From NCBI GenBank assembly GCA_037903475.1, contig JBAJFG010000029.1:1819501-1883500 (forward strand): DNA of 64,000 bases, written 5' to 3'. This document shows positions 59,263 to 64,000 of the stretch, piece by piece. The notes under the pieces were generated by a model. The model saw only the letters and a program-made list of their open reading frames with translations. It was not told where the DNA came from and searched no databases. The DNA is from Ancylostoma caninum. Lineage: Eukaryota; Nematoda; Chromadorea; Rhabditida; Ancylostomatidae. Both the position numbers and the translations under genes were made by a program. Each line of letters opens with the position of its first letter. Within the stretch, counting starts at the first letter, position 1.

Positions 59263-61884
59263 CCTGTATATTATTAATGACTTCTAGCAATATCCTGAGT
59301 GCTCCGTATGGAGCGTTGGGTAGATTTTTTGGCTAGCATAGAGTGAAACAACCATAAAAATACTTTTTTTACGATAATATAAAAATGTGGTAGCATTTTA
59401 TGCTGAGTGAATATTGCTGGGGCATTGTTTCCTGGAGAGAGAAATTTTTGAAATAGACTGAAGAACCTCCTGTTGCCTAGCCGAGCTGGGCATATCATTT
59501 TTGGTGAAACTGACAATAGCCCCAGAATTTGGGCCAGTTAGCACTGCAAATAGTGTGTAAATGTAGGTGAAGGAAGAAAATCAGAAGCAAAAAGTAACAA
59601 ATAAGAAACGAAAACGAGATTGTTGTTTCGAGACAACTAAACCCAACTAAACCCCTTCTACATTATTTAGCTGCGAGATTACCGCCGTCCCAACTTTCAA
59701 TCCTTATAGGTTACTTTGGGTTACCTTTAGGTCCTCTTTTTTCTTTTTCAGCATATTTTTTTTTTCGACACTTCAAATTCAAGGATTTCACCTCCTCTAA
59801 GTATGTTAAAGTGCGTGTCTATGCATAATTCCTGGAATCCTAGGTTCCTGGAGCAGTCAGTACGGAGATTTACCTCTACCGTCTTCTATCATCTACATGT
59901 TTAGACAGTCCTAAGTACCAAAACTCCTAATATTTTGACACAAAGTACCTCCCTAGACCTTCACGTAGCTTTCCAATACATATATCGGATCTTTTTCTGT
60001 TTTGGATAGTGTCCAAGGGATCGGAATAGATGGAAGCCAAATAAAATGGAGCGAAAATGGAATTCTCTAAGGAGAAGTAAGACTCAAAGGAATGCTGTTT
60101 TATTTGGATTTATTCCAGGAAGTCCACATGCACCCTAATATGTACGTATGTTCGTCGAAGGAAAATACCACGCGTAGTACTGTAAAAAGTAAATCATGAA
60201 AACTTTAAATTTATTACCTTAAATTAGCTCGTGCGTCGACAATATACCAAGGATTAAGGTCACAGTATTTAAGCAGCAAAGATCGCAATCAAATCACCAT
60301 TCCAAGGCAACGACCGTATATTTTAGAGAAAAAAAATTCATCTCAAATTCGCTGTGATTCTGCAGAAATGACGGTGTTAAACTCAAATGAGACATTACCT
60401 TCTCGAATGACGTCTAGCCTTCGAATGACACCTCAGAGTTTTTGATTTTTGGGACACTTCTGACTTTTTTCCCGAGTTTTTCTCCCAATTTTGCTTAGCG
60501 TGCAACTTGGGAAAATCGTGCTGAAATTTTTCTTTTACGCGTGGGAGACTTAGCGATGGAGATTAGATATATTGAAATCCGGAAATTGGCTTTCAAATAA
60601 GTTGAGTTCCGGGAAGGAGATGGAAGCACCTCCCTTAATAATAACAGAACATGAAAAGATTTAGAGCCACCTGTCTTTTCAACCTTCGAATTTTTTTGAT
60701 CGTATTCTGGATTTATGATTAAATTACTTTAGTTATCCGATTTTTATGCAGTCCTAAGTGCAGTAAACACCTAAATTGTGACATTTTTATGTTTTGATTC
60801 GACTGACAAAGAGCCTATCAGCTGTTTTCATGTAACACTAGCCAGTACCAGACAGCTGCAGCGCAATCCTTGGGACTGCAATGTCTTCCGGGATCATCGC
60901 GACGAAAGAACTCCCTCGATGCTCGTCAGTGGGACGTAGTGGGAGTAGTAGACGACCTAAACTACCCAGCAACTCGGGTGGCTTTATGGCCGATCAGTGA
61001 TACTGCCACTATGTTATGCGTATTTTGGGGCATTTATCTTATCCAAACAGCGATGTTGTGAGCTAAATGTTCCCAATCCTACCACAACATAGTTTTGTTT
61101 GGGAAAGATCTCTGGTTGGCACAAGGACGACGAATATCTCAGCTGGGATGGAAGGGTAGTTAAGGTCCAACAATCATGAAATCTCAACACATTTCCATTA
61201 AAAACGCTCAAAACATCCTGATTTCATTATCCCCGGGCTCTTCTAGTGCTCCTATAGCGAAGGTCGTAGGCTTTCTCGGGCGTAGTGTATGTAAACAGCG
61301 GACAAACTCCACAAAATCCACGAAAACTGGTCTTTTTCCAAGACATTTGTTCCGATAAAGGACGACTGTAGGTGAAAGATGTAAATAAATAAAAAAAGTG
61401 TAAAGAGAGCAATTGAAATGAGTTAATAGGGTAGTATTACGTAATCTAAATCGTAAAATATGCCAATGTCAAAGGGCTGCTGCATTCTGAGGTCATATAA
61501 ATTTCAGGAAAAAACACCAAATCCACACGAATTTGCACCCATTCTGTACGGTAACTACAATATTTTTGTCCTGTTACTGTAGCTATGCTATAGATACGTC
61601 GCCTCTCACAATATGTATTTGAATTCTGCATGAATGAGCTATTCTATGCACTGAGAAGAAATATTACCATACTAATTTTTACCTAACCCATTAGTTCCTC
61701 AGGGTTATCGTAGGGTTTCCGTAGTAGCGTGGGTTACCGTGCCAATTATGAAAAGTAACTGAGCGTTTTATGAGAATCAAAGCCAATAACCGTGACAGCA
61801 TATAAAATAACCACCCAATCCCAGTCTGTTCCTAGGCATATGTGGTAAGGTTATTAGAGATACCATTGTTGAAGTATAGCCACT

Positions 61885-61908
61885 GTAACCCCGCAAAAAC
61901 GGGGTTAC
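61885..61908. other. Perfect 9-bp-stem hairpin
   Basis: GTAACCCCG, loop CAAAAA, CGGGGTTAC. Both flanks carry related GGTTAC/GTAACC motifs (61690-61745), so it may be the end of a decayed inverted repeat. Confidence 0.6.
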
Positions 61909-62757
61909 GGTACGGGACAGGACATTGCATATCAAGTAAGCCATTACACAAAGTTCCAGCGAAGTTTTTCGGAGATTTTGAGGACCCCACTGAGCAGAAT
62001 TGGCATTTTTAGCCCAAAAAACTCGCCCCATTTAGGTGGCCGGGGCAAGATGACCGGGACGGGATCTCGAGAACTTTCGTGAATCTAACTATAGCATTCC
62101 CTTTGATGGTGATTCACCCAGGGTTGATGCTATTCCTGACACTCATCTGCTTCACAGAACAATGTCATGGATCAAACCCACGGGATGTGCTCTTTCCCTA
62201 ATAACTTGTCCTAATATTTTGGGATATAGACGCTTAGATGGATATTAAACAACATGTTGAAGCCGACTACCCTTCTAGGAAGGAAAACAACTACAAAAAA
62301 TACATCAGAATAATGGGAAGCATATCGCATTAGCATTTAATTGACGATAATAAGATGGTACTAACATCGTAGAAAATAATCCAAACAGGATTATATGAAA
62401 CAACTATCCGGAAAGTGTCGCGTTAAGCAGCTAATTACGAGAAGTGGCATTAGTGCTGAAAGCATCTCCTCGAATAGCTTTTCTCTTGTGAAGGATTTCA
62501 CCAACTACTTTTTATGCTTAGCATTCTCTGATCAGCTACAAGCAGAGGATGGAAAGGACAATGTGCTTATCGTTGAATTTCCATGGCAACAATTCGCTTT
62601 GACAAGAAATGTACGCTTGGAAATTAATAGTTTCAGCAGGAGAACCGTTTTTGTTCTGGAAATAAGTGCTTCTCTTCCTTAAGACGTAGTCTGAAAAGTA
62701 CGACCAGAAGCTGTAAATTTGCTAGGGGATTTGACACTCGCGAACAACATAATATAG

Positions 62758-62830
62758 TAAATAAAGATTAAGTATAAATAAATATACGTAAATAAACATA
62801 AATATAAATAATATAAATAAATATAGATTA
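62758..62830. repeat. AT-rich (ATAAATA)n tract
   Basis: Repeated ATAAATA/TAAATAAA units. Confidence 0.8.
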
Positions 62831-63149
62831 GCCAATAGTCAGCTAACTAAGTAGATTGTTGCGGTGCTATTGCAAGGATAATAGCGATAGTTACGTACAT
62901 TTCCAAGCTCAAGCTCAAACTAGATGTTCATAGTTCATTTCAATGTTCTTTTTGAACCATTATGTTCTTTCTCTGTACAATAACATATTTTCCGACTGAT
63001 TTTAAGGTCTGCAATTGCTATGGACTGAATGACAGTGTCATGGTGCTATTTTATTTTTTTTTGAGAAAAAAATAGCCATCTTAGTAACTGAGCACGTATG
63101 GGAAGTATGAACAATGCTAGAATTGCAAATTAGCATCAGTTTCATCGGT

Positions 63150-63172
63150 ATTTATTTATCTTTACTTATCAT
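63150..63172. repeat. Short (TTTA)n tract with GCACTAAGTGGTGC flank
   Basis: TATTTATTTATCTTTACTTA followed by TCATGTGCACTAAGTGGTGC, another instance of the tract-plus-palindrome module. Confidence 0.6.
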
Positions 63173-63540
63173 GTGCACTAAGTGGTGCTCACTCACAATA
63201 ACAGCAAGGTAAAGGGGAAACACCTAACAGCTGGCATAAAATAATGTAAAAAAAACAGTGAACGTAAAAGAATTAAAAGAATTAGAAGAAACAAACACAA
63301 GAAAGCAAAACTAAAAACACAGGCTATCGTGAGAATTAACGAAACCCAACTAGACTCTAACGGCGAAAGCCTTAACCTCTTCTGAGTCAGTTTAACTGAA
63401 GCAAAACAAAACTACCGAAAGAACACAATAGTCAGAAGTGCTTGCTATAATACTACATGAATTGAACTAATCAAATAGTTGCGAAAATCAGGCAGGTGCT
63501 TGGAAATTCGTTTGTTTGACTACTCGAATACTCGAATAGT

Positions 63541-63689
63541 AATAGTGTGTTTCACGGGGAAACCGTAGTTGCACAGAAATTAGAGAATGAGAGAACACGA
63601 GAAATAGTGCCGTATTCGGAGAGGTAGACGAGAAATGCATGTCACTGGCACGAATACTCAACTATCATCGTTTTTGGAACGGACTATAG
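63541..63689. mobile_element. CTATAGT-ended MITE, copy 2
   Basis: Same orientation, length and internal blocks as 58721-58869 (TAGTGTGTTTCACGGGGAA, GAAATAGTGCCGTATTCG, ACTCAACTATCATCG, GGAACGGACTATAG). The copies differ by numerous substitutions, so the insertions are old or the family diverse. Confidence 0.8.
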
Positions 63690-64000
63690 ATCATCGGCAT
63701 GTGCTCCGATGGGAAAAATAGACAACGCTATTTTGCTGCAAATATGTAATAGCAGAAATTGTTTTATTGTACGATTTTTCCTGTTTTCATTGAGGTCAAG
63801 CACAATTTCTTCGTGCATGCGTACTTAAAGGTTAGGAAATTGTCTTACCGTAGTCTTCAAACCTAATGGTTACATACCACGCTCTGGACGGACTCGAAGT
63901 TGGATAGGCCCTGATAACCTAGCTAATTTCCTTCAATATGGTTATATTTGGACCACATTTGGTTCTACGCCCGCAAATTACGGTGAGACCGTTTCCTAAC
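63690..64000. other. Non-coding end of window
   Basis: Nothing supportable seen. Confidence 0.45.

Larger units (their letters stand above)
58870..63540. other. Long non-coding stretch
   Basis: No exon supported. It contains a tRNA-like relic (59190), a hairpin (61885) and an AT-rich tract (62758). The 63-codon plus frame at 60870-61061 is GC-richer than its surroundings and may derive from a repeat. Confidence 0.4.

Noticed and set aside
1..64000. CRISPR array, bacterial operons or terminators
   Set aside because: No regularly spaced direct repeats of 25-40 bp and no dense gene packing; the sequence is eukaryotic.

Overview
This 64 kb window looks like gene-poor chromosomal DNA from a nematode, most likely a strongylid (hookworm-like) worm. 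The supporting evidence is AT-rich unique sequence, TTTCAG-type splice acceptors, one exon encoding the start of a rhodopsin-like GPCR of nematode type, many (TTTA)n tracts, many small TA-flanked inverted-repeat transposons (MITEs), and a decayed RTE-like non-LTR retrotransposon. There is no bacterial-style gene packing. Almost all open frames of 60-150 codons are chance frames or repeat-derived frames. The species call is inference; no database search was possible.

Only one host coding exon is convincing: 56502-56670 (+), 56 codons from ATG through the first transmembrane segment of a seven-transmembrane receptor, ending in a CAG|GT splice donor. A TATA box about 245 bp upstream makes a promoter plausible. 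I could not find the following exon in the remaining 7.3 kb, so the gene probably has a long first intron and continues beyond the right edge.

Layout. 0-7 kb: an inverted-repeat element carrying a tRNA-like Pol III promoter (110-478), two TA-flanked MITEs (1102-1299, 3249-3519), and a small segment also present near 37.3 kb. 7-12.4 kb: a possible exon (7255-7506), a frameshifted coding relic on the minus strand (about 8260-9010), a MITE (9851-10103) and a minus-strand block of coding-like but broken frames (11284-12330). 14-16.4 kb: a repeated 14-bp motif, a repeat-like frame, a hammerhead-like core, and an element with TTAAAGG terminal repeats. 18967-20833: a large foldback element with about 0.64 kb near-identical inverted arms, each holding the same intact 94-codon frame. 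21-26.4 kb: short motif arrays, an hAT-like 115-bp MITE with a target duplication, and a local duplication. 29.8-31.6 kb: the RTE-like relic and a solo end of the 110-478 family. 32.4-34.9 kb: an ATTC microsatellite, a ~60-bp minisatellite and a GC-rich open frame. 36-38.2 kb: (TAAA)n tracts, a second hammerhead-like core and another MITE. 38-56 kb: mostly AT-rich sequence with scattered hairpins, tRNA-like promoter relics, G-rich tracts, promoter-like sites and a few coding-like minus-strand frames. 56-64 kb: the GPCR exon, an AT-rich tract and two copies of a 149-bp MITE family.

The theme is a dense layer of non-autonomous DNA transposons inserted in non-coding DNA around, and probably within the introns of, a sparse host gene complement. 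None of the transposons here encodes a recognisable intact transposase, so any mobility would depend on enzymes encoded elsewhere.
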